Assembly: GCA_023091665.1 (NCBI GenBank)
Contig: JALJCQ010000011.1
Coordinates: forward strand, 1,302,001 to 1,366,000
From: Pythium myriotylum
Lineage: Eukaryota > Oomycota > Peronosporomycetes > Pythiales > Pythiaceae
Direction: 5' to 3'
DNA: 64,000 nt
Positions 10,897 through 25,009 of this stretch are shown here, piece after piece (positions within the stretch are counted from its first letter, which is position 1; every line of letters begins with the position of its first letter). A program made the position numbers and the translations under genes. A model generated the notes under the pieces. The model made no database searches. It had not been told where the DNA came from and saw only the letters and a list, made by a program, of their open reading frames with translations.

Positions 10897-11707
10897 GGCA
10901 CCCAAGCTCACGCAGACCACTTTCACACCCGCTCAGGTAACCCTACCCCGCGAATCCATACACATCCACACATACCACCGAATCACACACCATCAACCCC
11001 TCATCCCCACTCTATGCTACTCATCCACTCATGCTGTTCTCCGGGTGGATATACGGGGAGGGAGTGTGCCGCGTCGGTACAATGTCCAGGCTTTGAATAA
11101 TAATCTGCTCCCATGCCGAGGCTTCTGTTGGTGCAGCTGGGCGTGCCATGCTGATGGACAGTCGTCGATTGGATCGGCTTGGTATATGATCGGTGCTCGG
11201 TGCTCGGTGCTCGGTGCTCGGTGCTCGGTGCTCGGTGCTCGGTGGGTCGTGTTTCGTGTTTCGTGTTTCGTGTTTCGTGTTTCGTGTTTCGTGTTTCGTG
11301 TTTCGTGTTTCGTGTTTCGTGTTTCGTGTTTCGTGGTAAAAAAAAAAAGACCGGGTGTCACATCCACGTGCGGTGGAGGCGTATTGCCAGGGAACCACCA
11401 TTGTGCCCAACGCAACTCAGTGGATATCATCAGCATGGCAGTATCTGGGATATAGATATATCTTATCTCATCTATGTTGATATGGGCCTCGTTTTCCCAA
11501 CATCTGCGTCTGTGTTTGTGTGGACGCGTGGTAGTATCACATCTGCATCCAGACCTGAACGTTGAAGTTGTAGTTTTGTTTATGGTGGTCACAGATGCTG
11601 AGCACTCCAAAACCAACAAACCAAACCAACCAACCAGCTAACTAACTAAAGTTAACTAACTAACAAAACAGAATTCGGCACATAGGATCCTGCAACAGGT
11701 GGTAAAC

Positions 11708-11918
11708 TGGAGGCCCGCCCACTCAGGTGTGATCCTGCTGGTGATAGTATGCAGAGAGGCCGCGCACGTGTGATCCCGTAGGTAGATAAAGAGTCAATCT
11801 TGTATCAAAACAAAACACTATCATCAGCACCAGCACCAGTACCAGTACCAGCACAACCACAACCACCAGTACCAGCACCAACACTACCAGCACCACTTCA
11901 TTCCACTAACAACAACAC
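11708..11918. repeat. Type B segment, divergent copy (unit 7)
   Basis: A 211-bp segment absent from type A units. Its left part, with the preceding bases, holds about 2.5 imperfect copies of a 41-44 bp repeat starting GATCCTGCAGGTG. The right part is a run of CACCAG and TACCAG triplet-like repeats. Unit 7 differs from all other type B units (ACTCAGGTGTG in place of ACCCAAGTGTG, and CTGCTGGTG in place of CTGCAGGTG). Type A units look like deletions of this segment between short CCACC-type matches. Confidence 0.85.
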
Positions 11919-12383
11919 CCACCTCATCCATAGAAATCCTTTCTATCCGCCACGCCGAGAAAGAATCGGCCTGCATTGGTGATGTTGCGGGTTTCTCCAC
12001 CTTTCCATACCACCAAGCCCCCACCACGCGCCTACTACAGTAGGAGCGTGACAGCGGGGAACCCGAGCACAACCGAATGCAAGCCCTCACGCGAGCACGG
12101 GAGCATAAGAGCACGGGAGCATAAGAGCACGGGAGCATAAGAGCACGGGAGCATAAGAGCACGGGTGCTCGGGAGCAAGTCAGCACAAGAGCGTTGCATC
12201 GACGTAAGATTATAACACCGAGGCTTGGGGTTGGAGCCCAAGACACAGGAATGCAGAAGACACTACCAAACATACCTCTTGTCGACTACAAGGCCTCCCC
12301 ACCCTATGTACACAGCACACACGTATAGTGCTGGTGTGCGACAACACGACACGACTGGGGTAGGCTATGCGTTGTGTGTGTCT

Positions 12384-12427
<44 letters not shown>

Positions 12428-12581
12428 GTGTGCGTGTGCGTGTGCGTGTGTATGGGAAGGCAAAAGAACAGAAGTTGGGTGAATGTTCGATCGAAGGTGG
12501 AGCAAAATCCTCCGTCATGGGCCACCACCCTTGGCGAGCGATGGTCAACGAAGCCACCCCACCTCGAGCTGCTTGAAAAAC

Positions 12582-12655
12582 TGCTCCAGGAGGGGCTCGA
12601 ACCCTCGACTTGTGGCTCATAAGACCACCGCTCTAGCCAACTGAGCTACAGGAGC
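12582..12655 (-). tRNA. tRNA-Ile(UAU), array copy 7
   Basis: Same sequence as copy 1, with T5 terminator. Unit 10897-12655 is 1759 bp, type B, with four 16-bp repeats and a long TTTCGTG array (about 12 copies). Confidence 0.88.
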
Positions 12656-13886
12656 GGCACCCAAGCTCACGCAGACCACTTTCACACCCGCTCAGGTAAC
12701 CCTACCCCGCGAAACCATACACATCCACACATACCACCGAATCACACACCATCAACCCCTCATCCCCACTCTATGCTACTCACCCACTCATGCTATTCTC
12801 CGGGTGGATATACGGGGAGGGAGTGTGCCGCGTCGGTACAATGTCCAGGCTTTGAATAATAATCTGCTCCCATGCCGAGGCTTCTGTTGGTGCAGCTGGG
12901 CGTGCCATGCTGATGGACAGTCGTCGATTGGATCGGCTTGGTATATGATCGGTGCTCGGTGCTCGGTGCTCGGTGCTCGGTGCTCGGTGCTCGGTGCTCG
13001 GTGCTCGGTGGGTCGTGTTTCGTGTTTCGTGTTTCGTGTTTCGTGGTAAAAAAAAAGAAAAAAGACCGGGTGTCACATCCACGTGCGGTGGAGGCGTATT
13101 GCGAGGGAACCACCATTGTGCCCAACGCAACTCAGTGGATATCATCAGCATGGCAGTATCTGGGATATAGATATATCTTATCTCATCTATGTTGATATGG
13201 GCCTCGTTTTCCCAACATCTGCGTCTGTGTTTGTGTGGACGCGTGGTAGTATCACATCTGCATCCAGACCTGAACGTTGAAGTTGTAGTTTTGTTTATGG
13301 TGGTCACAGATGCTGAGCACTCCAAAACCAACAAACCAACCAACCAACCAGCTAACTAACTAAAGTTAACTAACTAACAAAACAGAATTCGGCACATAGG
13401 ATCCTGCAACAGGTGGTAAACCCACCTTATCCATAGAAATCCGTTCTATCCGCCACGCCGAGAAAGAATCGGCCTGCATTGGTGATGTTGCGGGTTTCTC
13501 CACCTTTCCATACCACCAAGCCCCCACCACGCGCCTACTACAGTAGGAGCGTGACAGCGGGGAACCCGAGCACAACCGAATGCAAGCCCTCACGCGAGCA
13601 CGGGAGCATAAGAGCACGGGAGCATAAGAGCACGGGAGCATAAGAGCACGGGAGCATAAGAGCACGGGTGCTCGGGAGCAAGTCAGCACAAGAGCGTTGC
13701 ATCGACGTAAGATTATAACACCGAGGCTTGGGGTTGGAGCCCAAGACACAGGAATGCAGAAGACACTACCAAACATACCTCTTGTCGACTACAAGGCCTC
13801 CCCACCCTATGTACACAGCACACACGTATAGTGCTGGTGTGCGACAACACGACACGACTGGGGTAGGCTATGCGTTGTGTGTGTCT

Positions 13887-13930
<44 letters not shown>

Positions 13931-14084
13931 GTGTGCGTGTGCGTGTGCGTGTGTATGGGAAGGCAAAAGAACAGAAGTTGGGTGAATGTTCGATCGAAGG
14001 TGGAGCAAAATCCTCCGTCATGGGCCACCACCCTTGGCGAGCGATGGTCAACGAAGCCACCCCACCTCGAGCTGCTTGAAAAAC

Positions 14085-14158
14085 TGCTCCAGGAGGGGCT
14101 CGAACCCTCGACTTGTGGCTCATAAGACCACCGCTCTAGCCAACTGAGCTACAGGAGC
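14085..14158 (-). tRNA. tRNA-Ile(UAU), array copy 8
   Basis: Same sequence as copy 1, with T5 terminator. Unit 12656-14158 is 1503 bp, type A. Confidence 0.88.
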
Positions 14159-15389
14159 GGCACCCAAGCTCACGCAGACCACTTTCACACCCGCTCAGGT
14201 AACCCTACCCCGCGAAACCATACACATCCACACATACCACCGAATCACACACCATCAACCCCTCATCCCCACTCTATGCTACTCACCCACTCATGCTATT
14301 CTCCGGGTGGATATACGGGGAGGGAGTGTGCCGCGTCGGTACAATGTCCAGGCTTTGAATAATAATCTGCTCCCATGCCGAGGCTTCTGTTGGTGCAGCT
14401 GGGCGTGCCATGCTGATGGACAGTCGTCGATTGGATCGGCTTGGTATATGATCGGTGCTCGGTGCTCGGTGCTCGGTGCTCGGTGCTCGGTGCTCGGTGC
14501 TCGGTGCTCGGTGGGTCGTGTTTCGTGTTTCGTGTTTCGTGTTTCGTGGTAAAAAAAAAGAAAAAAGACCGGGTGTCACATCCACGTGCGGTGGAGGCGT
14601 ATTGCGAGGGAACCACCATTGTGCCCAACGCAACTCAGTGGATATCATCAGCATGGCAGTATCTGGGATATAGATATATCTTATCTCATCTATGTTGATA
14701 TGGGCCTCGTTTTCCCAACATCTGCGTCTGTGTTTGTGTGGACGCGTGGTAGTATCACATCTGCATCCAGACCTGAACGTTGAAGTTGTAGTTTTGTTTA
14801 TGGTGGTCACAGATGCTGAGCACTCCAAAACCAACAAACCAACCAACCAACCAGCTAACTAACTAAAGTTAACTAACTAACAAAACAGAATTCGGCACAT
14901 AGGATCCTGCAACAGGTGGTAAACCCACCTTATCCATAGAAATCCGTTCTATCCGCCACGCCGAGAAAGAATCGGCCTGCATTGGTGATGTTGCGGGTTT
15001 CTCCACCTTTCCATACCACCAAGCCCCCACCACGCGCCTACTACAGTAGGAGCGTGACAGCGGGGAACCCGAGCACAACCGAATGCAAGCCCTCACGCGA
15101 GCACGGGAGCATAAGAGCACGGGAGCATAAGAGCACGGGAGCATAAGAGCACGGGAGCATAAGAGCACGGGTGCTCGGGAGCAAGTCAGCACAAGAGCGT
15201 TGCATCGACGTAAGATTATAACACCGAGGCTTGGGGTTGGAGCCCAAGACACAGGAATGCAGAAGACACTACCAAACATACCTCTTGTCGACTACAAGGC
15301 CTCCCCACCCTATGTACACAGCACACACGTATAGTGCTGGTGTGCGACAACACGACACGACTGGGGTAGGCTATGCGTTGTGTGTGTCT

Positions 15390-15429
<40 letters not shown>

Positions 15430-15583
15430 GTGTGCGTGTGCGTGTGCGTGTGTATGGGAAGGCAAAAGAACAGAAGTTGGGTGAATGTTCGATCGAAGGT
15501 GGAGCAAAATCCTCCGTCATGGGCCACCACCCTTGGCGAGCGATGGTCAACGAAGCCACCCCACCTCGAGCTGCTTGAAAAAC

Positions 15584-15657
15584 TGCTCCAGGAGGGGCTC
15601 GAACCCTCGACTTGTGGCTCATAAGACCACCGCTCTAGCCAACTGAGCTACAGGAGC
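15584..15657 (-). tRNA. tRNA-Ile(UAU), array copy 9
   Basis: Same sequence as copy 1, with T5 terminator. Unit 14159-15657 is 1499 bp, type A. Confidence 0.88.
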
Positions 15658-16883
15658 GGCACCCAAGCTCACGCAGACCACTTTCACACCCGCTCAGGTA
15701 ACCCTACCCCGCGAAACCATACACATCCACACATACCACCGAATCACACACCATCAACCCCTCATCCCCACTCTATGCTACTCACCCACTCATGCTATTC
15801 TCCGGGTGGATATACGGGGAGGGAGTGTGCCGCGTCGGTACAATGTCCAGGCTTTGAATAATAATCTGCTCCCATGCCGAGGCTTCTGTTGGTGCAGCTG
15901 GGCGTGCCATGCTGATGGACAGTCGTCGATTGGATCGGCTTGGTATATGATCGGTGCTCGGTGCTCGGTGCTCGGTGCTCGGTGCTCGGTGCTCGGTGCT
16001 CGGTGGGTCGTGTTTCGTGTTTCGTGTTTCGTGTTTCGTGGTAAAAAAAAAAAAAAAAAGACCGGGTGTCACATCCACGTGCGGTGGAGGCGTATTGCGA
16101 GGGAACCACCATTGTGCCCAACGCAACTCAGTGGATATCATCAGCATGGCAGTATCTGGGATATAGATATATCTTATCTCATCTATGTTGATATGGGCCT
16201 CGTTTTCCCAACATCTGCGTCTGTGTTTGTGTGGACGCGTGGTAGTATCACATCTGCATCCAGACCTGAACGTTGAAGTTGTAGTTTTGTTTATGGTGGT
16301 CACAGATGCTGAGCACTCCAAAACCAACAAACCAAACCAACCAACCAGCTAACTAACTAAAGTTAACTAACTAACAAAACAGAATTCGGCACATAGGATC
16401 CTGCAACAGGTGGTAAACCCACCTTATCCATAGAAATCCGTTCTATCCGCCACGCCGAGAAAGAATCGGCCTGCATTGGTGATGTTGCGGGTTTCTCCAC
16501 CTTTCCATACCACCAAGCCCCCACCACGCGCCTACTACAGTAGGAGCGTGACAGCGGGGAACCCGAGCACAACCGAATGCAAGCCCTCACGCGAGCACGG
16601 GAGCATAAGAGCACGGGAGCATAAGAGCACGGGAGCATAAGAGCACGGGAGCATAAGAGCACGGGTGCTCGGGAGCAAGTCAGCACAAGAGCGTTGCATC
16701 GACGTAAGATTATAACACCGAGGCTTGGGGTTGGAGCCCAAGACACAGGAATGCAGAAGACACTACCAAACATACCTCTTGTCGACTACAAGGCCTCCCC
16801 ACCCTATGTACACAGCACACACGTATAGTGCTGGTGTGCGACAACACGACACGACTGGGGTAGGCTATGCGTTGTGTGTGTCT

Positions 16884-16929
<46 letters not shown>

Positions 16930-17083
16930 GTGTGCGTGTGCGTGTGCGTGTGTATGGGAAGGCAAAAGAACAGAAGTTGGGTGAATGTTCGATCGAAGGT
17001 GGAGCAAAATCCTCCGTCATGGGCCACCACCCTTGGCGAGCGATGGTCAACGAAGCCACCCCACCTCGAGCTGCTTGAAAAAC

Positions 17084-17157
17084 TGCTCCAGGAGGGGCTC
17101 GAACCCTCGACTTGTGGCTCATAAGACCACCGCTCTAGCCAACTGAGCTACAGGAGC
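17084..17157 (-). tRNA. tRNA-Ile(UAU), array copy 10
   Basis: Same sequence as copy 1, with T5 terminator. Unit 15658-17157 is 1500 bp, type A. Its A tract is uninterrupted, unlike units 3-6, 8, 9 and 13. Confidence 0.88.
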
Positions 17158-18387
17158 GGCACCCAAGCTCACGCAGACCACTTTCACACCCGCTCAGGTA
17201 ACCCTACCCCGCGAAACCATACACATCCACACATACCACCGAATCACACACCATCAACCCCTCATCCCCACTCTATGCTACTCATCCACTCATGCTATTC
17301 TCCGGGTGGATATACGGGGAGGGAGTGTGCCGCGTCGGTACAATGTCCAGGCTTTGAATAATAATCTGCTCCCATGCCGAGGCTTCTGTTGGTGCAGCTG
17401 GGCGTGCCATGCTGATGGACAGTCGTCGATTGGATCGGCTTGGTATATGATCGGTGCTCGGTGCTCGGTGCTCGGTGCTCGGTGCTCGGTGCTCGGTGCT
17501 CGGTGCTCGGTGGGTCGTGTTTCGTGTTTCGTGTTTCGTGTTTCGTGGTAAAAAAAAAAAAAAAGACCGGGTGTCACATCCACGTGCGGTGGAGGCGTAT
17601 TGCGAGGGAACCACCATTGTGCCCAACGCAACTCAGTGGATATCATCAGCATGGCAGTATCTGGGATATAGATATATCTTATCTCATCTATGTTGATATG
17701 GGCCTCGTTTTCCCAACATCTGCGTCTGTGTTTGTGTGGACGCGTGGTAGTATCACATCTGCATCCAGACCTGAACGTTGAAGTTGTAGTTTTGTTTATG
17801 GTGGTCACAGATGCTGAGCACTCCAAAACCAACAAACCAACCAACCAACCAGCTAACTAACTAAAGTTAACTAACTAACAAAACAGAATTCGGCACATAG
17901 GATCCTGCAACAGGTGGTAAACCCACCTTATCCATAGAAATCCTTTCTATCCGCCACGCCGAGAAAGAATCGGCCTGCATTGGTGATGTTGCGGGTTTCT
18001 CCACCTTTCCATACCACCAAGCCCCCACCACGCGCCTACTACAGTAGGAGCGTGACAGCGGGGAACCCGAGCACAACCGAATGCAAGCCCTCACGCGAGC
18101 ACGGGAGCATAAGAGCACGGGAGCATAAGAGCACGGGAGCATAAGAGCACGGGAGCATAAGAGCACGGGTGCTCGGGAGCAAGTCAGCACAAGAGCGTTG
18201 CATCGACGTAAGATTATAACACCGAGGCTTGGGGTTGGAGCCCAAGACACAGGAATGCAGAAGACACTACCAAACATACCTCTTGTCGACTACAAGGCCT
18301 CCCCACCCTATGTACACAGCACACACGTATAGTGCTGGTGTGCGACAACACGACACGACTGGGGTAGGCTATGCGTTGTGTGTGTCT

Positions 18388-18431
<44 letters not shown>

Positions 18432-18585
18432 GTGTGCGTGTGCGTGTGCGTGTGTATGGGAAGGCAAAAGAACAGAAGTTGGGTGAATGTTCGATCGAAG
18501 GTGGAGCAAAATCCTCCGTCATGGGCCACCACCCTTGGCGAGCGATGGTCAACGAAGCCACCCCACCTCGAGCTGCTTGAAAAAC

Positions 18586-18659
18586 TGCTCCAGGAGGGGC
18601 TCGAACCCTCGACTTGTGGCTCATAAGACCACCGCTCTAGCCAACTGAGCTACAGGAGC
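18586..18659 (-). tRNA. tRNA-Ile(UAU), array copy 11
   Basis: Same sequence as copy 1, with T5 terminator. Unit 17158-18659 is 1502 bp, type A. Confidence 0.88.
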
Positions 18660-19897
18660 GGCACCCAAGCTCACGCAGACCACTTTCACACCCGCTCAGG
18701 TAACCCTACCCCGCGAAACCATACACATCCACACATACCACCGAATCACACACCATCAACCCCTCATCCCCACTCTATGCTACTCATCCACTCATGCTAT
18801 TCTCCGGGTGGATATACGGGGAGGGAGTGTGCCGCGTCGGTACAATGTCCAGGCTTTGAATAATAATCTGCTCCCATGCCGAGGCTTCTGTTGGTGCAGC
18901 TGGGCGTGCCATGCTGATGGACAGTCGTCGATTGGATCGGCTTGGTATATGATCGGTGCTCGGTGCTCGGTGCTCGGTGCTCGGTGCTCGGTGCTCGGTG
19001 CTCGGTGCTCGGTGCTCGGTGGGTCGTGTTTCGTGTTTCGTGTTTCGTGTTTCGTGGTAAAAAAAAAAAAAAAAGACCGGGTGTCACATCCACGTGCGGT
19101 GGAGGCGTATTGCGAGGGAACCACCATTGTGCCCAACGCAACTCAGTGGATATCATCAGCATGGCAGTATCTGGGATATAGATATATCTTATCTCATCTA
19201 TGTTGATATGGGCCTCGTTTTCCCAACATCTGCGTCTGTGTTTGTGTGGACGCGTGGTAGTATCACATCTGCATCCAGACCTGAACGTTGAAGTTGTAGT
19301 TTTGTTTATGGTGGTCACAGATGCTGAGCACTCCAAAACCAACAAACCAACCAACCAACCAGCTAACTAACTAAAGTTAACTAACTAACAAAACAGAATT
19401 CGGCACATAGGATCCTGCAACAGGTGGTAAACCCACCTTATCCATAGAAATCCTTTCTATCCGCCACGCCGAGAAAGAATCGGCCTGCATTGGTGATGTT
19501 GCGGGTTTCTCCACCTTTCCATACCACCAAGCCCCCACCACGCGCCTACTACAGTAGGAGCGTGACAGCGGGGAACCCGAGCACAACCGAATGCAAGCCC
19601 TCACGCGAGCACGGGAGCATAAGAGCACGGGAGCATAAGAGCACGGGAGCATAAGAGCACGGGAGCATAAGAGCACGGGTGCTCGGGAGCAAGTCAGCAC
19701 AAGAGCGTTGCATCGACGTAAGATTATAACACCGAGGCTTGGGGTTGGAGCCCAAGACACAGGAATGCAGAAGACACTACCAAACATACCTCTTGTCGAC
19801 TACAAGGCCTCCCCACCCTATGTACACAGCACACACGTATAGTGCTGGTGTGCGACAACACGACACGACTGGGGTAGGCTATGCGTTGTGTGTGTCT

Positions 19898-19941
<44 letters not shown>

Positions 19942-20095
19942 GTGTGCGTGTGCGTGTGCGTGTGTATGGGAAGGCAAAAGAACAGAAGTTGGGTGAATGT
20001 TCGATCGAAGGTGGAGCAAAATCCTCCGTCATGGGCCACCACCCTTGGCGAGCGATGGTCAACGAAGCCACCCCACCTCGAGCTGCTTGAAAAAC

Positions 20096-20169
20096 TGCTC
20101 CAGGAGGGGCTCGAACCCTCGACTTGTGGCTCATAAGACCACCGCTCTAGCCAACTGAGCTACAGGAGC
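20096..20169 (-). tRNA. tRNA-Ile(UAU), array copy 12
   Basis: Same sequence as copy 1, with T5 terminator. Unit 18660-20169 is 1510 bp, type A. It is the last unit of the left run with four 16-bp repeats. Confidence 0.88.
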
Positions 20170-21384
20170 GGCACCCAAGCTCACGCAGACCACTTTCACA
20201 CCCGCTCAGGTAACCCTACCCCGCGAAACCATACACATCCACACATACCACCGAATCACACACCATCAACCCCTCATCCCCACTCTATGCTACTCATCCA
20301 CTCATGCTATTCTCCGGGTGGATATACGGGGAGGGAGTGTGCCGCGTCGGTACAATGTCCAGGCTTTGAATAATAATCTGCTCCCATGCCGAGGCTTCTG
20401 TTGGTGCAGCTGGGCGTGCCATGCTGATGGACAGTCGTCGATTGGATCGGCTTGGTATATGATCGGTGCTCGGTGCTCGGTGCTCGGTGCTCGGTGCTCG
20501 GTGCTCGGTGCTCGGTGCTCGGTGGGTCGTGTTTCGTGTTTCGTGTTTCGTGTTTCGTGGTAAAAAAAAAGAAAAAAGACCGGGTGTCACATCCACGTGC
20601 GGTGGAGGCGTATTGCGAGGGAACCACCATTGTGCCCAACGCAACTCAGTGGATATCATCAGCATGGCAGTATCTGGGATATAGATATATCTTATCTCAT
20701 CTATGTTGATATGGGCCTCGTTTTCCCAACATCTGCGTCTGTGTTTGTGTGGACGCGTGGTAGTATCACATCTGCATCCAGACCTGAACGTTGAAGTTGT
20801 AGTTTTGTTTATGGTGGTCACAGATGCTGAGCACTCCAAAACCAACAAACCAACCAACCAACCAGCTAACTAACTAAAGTTAACTAACTAACAAAACAGA
20901 ATTCGGCACATAGGATCCTGCAACAGGTGGTAAACCCACCTTATCCATAGAAATCCTTTCTATCCGCCACGCCGAGAAAGAATCGGCCTGCATTGGTGAT
21001 GTTGCGGGTTTCTCCACCTTTCCATACCACCAAGCCCCCACCACGCGCCTACTACAGTAGGAGCGTGACAGCGGGGGACCCGAGCACAACCGAATGCAAG
21101 CCCTCACGCGAGCACGGGAGCATAAGAGCACGGGAGCATAAGAGCACGGGAGCATAAGAGCACGGGTGCTCGGGAGCAAGTCAGCACAAGAGCGTTGCAT
21201 CGACGTAAGATTATAACACCGAGGCTTGGGGTTGGAGCCCAAGACACAGGAATGCAGAAGACACTACCAAACATACCTCTTGTCGACTACAAGGCCTCCC
21301 CACCCTATGTACACAGCACACACGTATAGTGCTGGTGTGCGACAACACGACACGACTGGGGTAGGCTATGCGTTGTGTGTGTCT

Positions 21385-21424
<40 letters not shown>

Positions 21425-21578
21425 GTGTGCGTGTGCGTGTGCGTGTGTATGGGAAGGCAAAAGAACAGAAGTTGGGTGAATGTTCGATCGAAGGTGGAGC
21501 AAAATCCTCCGTCATGGGCCACCACCCTTGGCGAGCGATGGTCAACGAAGCCACCCCACCTCGAGCTGCTTGAAAAAC

Positions 21579-21652
21579 TGCTCCAGGAGGGGCTCGAACC
21601 CTCGACTTGTGGCTCATAAGACCACCGCTCTAGCCAACTGAGCTACAGGAGC
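21579..21652 (-). tRNA. tRNA-Ile(UAU), array copy 13
   Basis: Same sequence as copy 1, with T5 terminator. Unit 20170-21652 is 1483 bp, type A. It is the first with three 16-bp repeats and has a private A-to-G change (GCGGGGGACCC) near 21077. Confidence 0.88.
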
Positions 21653-22859
21653 GGCACCCAAGCTCACGCAGACCACTTTCACACCCGCTCAGGTAACCCT
21701 ACCCCGCGAAACCATACACATCCACACATACCACCGAATCACACACCATCAACCCCTCATCCCCACTCTATGCTACTCACCCACTCATGCTATTCTCCGG
21801 GTGGATATACGGGGAGGGAGTGTGCCGCGTCGGTACAATGTCCAGGCTTTGAATAATAATCTGCTCCCATGCCGAGGCTTCTGTTGGTGCAGCTGGGCGT
21901 GCCATGCTGATGGACAGTCGTCGATTGGATCGGCTTGGTATATGATCGGTGCTCGGTGCTCGGTGCTCGGTGCTCGGTGCTCGGTGCTCGGTGCTCGGTG
22001 GGTCGTGTTTCGTGTTTCGTGTTTCGTGTTTCGTGGTAAAAAAAAAAAAAAAGACCGGGTGTCACATCCACGTGCGGTGGAGGCGTATTGCGAGGGAACC
22101 ACCATTGTGCCCAACGCAACTCAGTGGATATCATCAGCATGGCAGTATCTGGGATATAGATATATCTTATCTCATCTATGTTGATATGGGCCTCGTTTTC
22201 CCAACATCTGCGTCTGTGTTTGTGTGGACGCGTGGTAGTATCACATCTGCATCCAGACCTGAACGTTGAAGTTGTAGTTTTGTTTATGGTGGTCACAGAT
22301 GCTGAGCACTCCAAAACCAACAAACCAACCAACCAACCAGCTAACTAACTAAAGTTAACTAACTAACAAAACAGAATTCGGCACATAGGATCCTGCAACA
22401 GGTGGTAAACCCACCTTATCCATAGAAATCCTTTCTATCCGCCACGCCGAGAAAGAATCGGCCTGCATTGGTGATGTTGCGGGTTTCTCCACCTTTCCAT
22501 ACCACCAAGCCCCCACCACGCGCCTACTACAGTAGGAGCGTGACAGCGGGGAACCCGAGCACAACCGAATGCAAGCCCTCACGCGAGCACGGGAGCATAA
22601 GAGCACGGGAGCATAAGAGCACGGGAGCATAAGAGCACGGGTGCTCGGGAGCAAGTCAGCACAAGAGCGTTGCATCGACGTAAGATTATAACACCGAGGC
22701 TTGGGGTTGGAGCCCAAGACACAGGAATGCAGAAGACACTACCAAACATACCTCTTGTCGACTACAAGGCCTCCCCACCCTATGTACACAGCACACACGT
22801 ATAGTGCTGGTGTGCGACAACACGACACGACTGGGGTAGGCTATGCGTTGTGTGTGTCT

Positions 22860-22901
<42 letters not shown>

Positions 22902-23055
22902 GTGTGCGTGTGCGTGTGCGTGTGTATGGGAAGGCAAAAGAACAGAAGTTGGGTGAATGTTCGATCGAAGGTGGAGCAAAATCCTCCGTCATGGGCCACC
23001 ACCCTTGGCGAGCGATGGTCAACGAAGCCACCCCACCTCGAGCTGCTTGAAAAAC

Positions 23056-23129
23056 TGCTCCAGGAGGGGCTCGAACCCTCGACTTGTGGCTCATAAGACC
23101 ACCGCTCTAGCCAACTGAGCTACAGGAGC
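23056..23129 (-). tRNA. tRNA-Ile(UAU), array copy 14
   Basis: Same sequence as copy 1, with T5 terminator. Unit 21653-23129 is 1477 bp, type A, with three 16-bp repeats. Confidence 0.88.
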
Positions 23130-23910
23130 GGCACCCAAGCTCACGCAGACCACTTTCACACCCGCTCAGGTAACCCTACCCCGCGAAACCATACACATCC
23201 ACACATACCACCGAATCACACACCATCAACCCCTCATCCCCACTCTATGCTACTCATCCACTCATGCTATTCTCCGGGTGGATATACGGGGAGGGAGTGT
23301 GCCGCGTCGGTACAATGTCCAGGCTTTGAATAATAATCTGCTCCCATGCCGAGGCTTCTGTTGGTGCAGCTGGGCGTGCCATGCTGATGGACAGTCGTCG
23401 ATTGGATCGGCTTGGTATATGATCGGTGCTCGGTGCTCGGTGCTCGGTGCTCGGTGCTCGGTGCTCGGTGCTCGGTGCTCGGTGCTCGGTGCTCGGTGGG
23501 TCGTGTTTCGTGTTTCGTGTTTCGTGTTTCGTGGTAAAAAAAAAAAAAAAAAGACCGGGTGTCACATCCACGTGCGGTGGAGGCGTATTGCGAGGGAACC
23601 ACCATTGTGCCCAACGCAACTCAGTGGATATCATCAGCATGGCAGTATCTGGGATATAGATATATCTTATCTCATCTATGTTGATATGGGCCTCGTTTTC
23701 CCAACATCTGCGTCTGTGTTTGTGTGGACGCGTGGTAGTATCACATCTGCATCCAGACCTGAACGTTGAAGTTGTAGTTTTGTTTATGGTGGTCACAGAT
23801 GCTGAGCACTCCAAAACCAACAAACCAACCAACCAACCAGCTAACTAACTAAAGTTAACTAACTAACAAAACAGAATTCGGCACATAGGATCCTGCAACA
23901 GGTGGTAAAC

Positions 23911-24121
23911 TGGAGGCCCGCCCACCCAAGTGTGATCCTGCAGGTGATAGTATGCAGAGAGGCCGCGCACGTGTGATCCCGTAGGTAGATAAAGAGTCAA
24001 TCTTGTATCAAAACAAAACACTATCATCAGCACCAGCACCAGTACCAGTACCAGCACAACCACAACCACCAGTACCAGCACCAACACTACCAGCACCACT
24101 TCATTCCACTAACAACAACAC
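23911..24121. repeat. Type B segment (unit 15; coordinates of the other copies listed)
   Basis: The common 211-bp form of the type B segment. By alignment the other copies lie at about 25770-25980, 27444-27654, 29183-29393, 30869-31079, 35506-35716, 37202-37412, 46256-46466, 47958-48168, 49658-49868, 55823-56033, 57523-57733, 59215-59425 and 60932-61142. The valine/leucine-rich open frame across it on the minus strand is only the translation of the triplet-like repeat. Confidence 0.9.
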
Positions 24122-24568
24122 CCACCTCATCCATAGAAATCCTTTCTATCCGCCACGCCGAGAAAGAATCGGCCTGCATTGGTGATGTTGCGGGTTTCTC
24201 CACCTTTCCATACCACCAAGCCCCCACCACGCGCCTACTACAGTAGGAGCGTGACAGCGGGGAACCCGAGCACAACCGAATGCAAGCCCTCACGCGAGCA
24301 CGGGAGCATAAGAGCACGGGAGCATAAGAGCACGGGAGCATAAGAGCACGGGTGCTCGGGAGCAAGTCAGCACAAGAGCGTTGCATCGACGTAAGATTAT
24401 AACACCGAGGCTTGGGGTTGGAGCCCAAGACACAGGAATGCAGAAGACACTACCAAACATACCTCTTGTCGACTACAAGGCCTCCCCACCCTATGTACAC
24501 AGCACACACGTATAGTGCTGGTGTGCGACAACACGACACGACTGGGGTAGGCTATGCGTTGTGTGTGT

Positions 24569-24774
<206 letters not shown>

Positions 24775-24935
24775 GTGTGCGTGTGCGTGTGCGTGTGCGT
24801 GTGTATGGGAAGGCAAAAGAACAGAAGTTGGGTGAATGTTCGATCGAAGGTGGAGCAAAATCCTCCGTCATGGGCCACCACCCTTGGCGAGCGATGGTCA
24901 ACGAAGCCACCCCCACCTCGAGCTGCTTGAAAAAC

Positions 24936-25009
24936 TGCTCCAGGAGGGGCTCGAACCCTCGGCTTGTGGCTCATAAGACCACCGCTCTAGCCAACTGAGC
25001 TACAGGAGC
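24936..25009 (-). tRNA. tRNA-Ile(UAU) variant, array copy 15
   Basis: One base differs from the other copies: the plus strand reads CCCTCGGCTTG, which changes variable-loop position 47 from T to C. The fold and anticodon are unaffected and the T5 terminator is present. Unit 23130-25009 is 1880 bp, type B. The 3' flank has one extra C (CCACCCCCACC). Confidence 0.85.

Noticed and set aside
16042..16058. A tract as a possible poly(A) tail of a SINE
   Set aside because: No duplication flanks it, the sequence before it is a simple repeat, and it is at the same place in every unit. An old origin cannot be excluded but is not supported.
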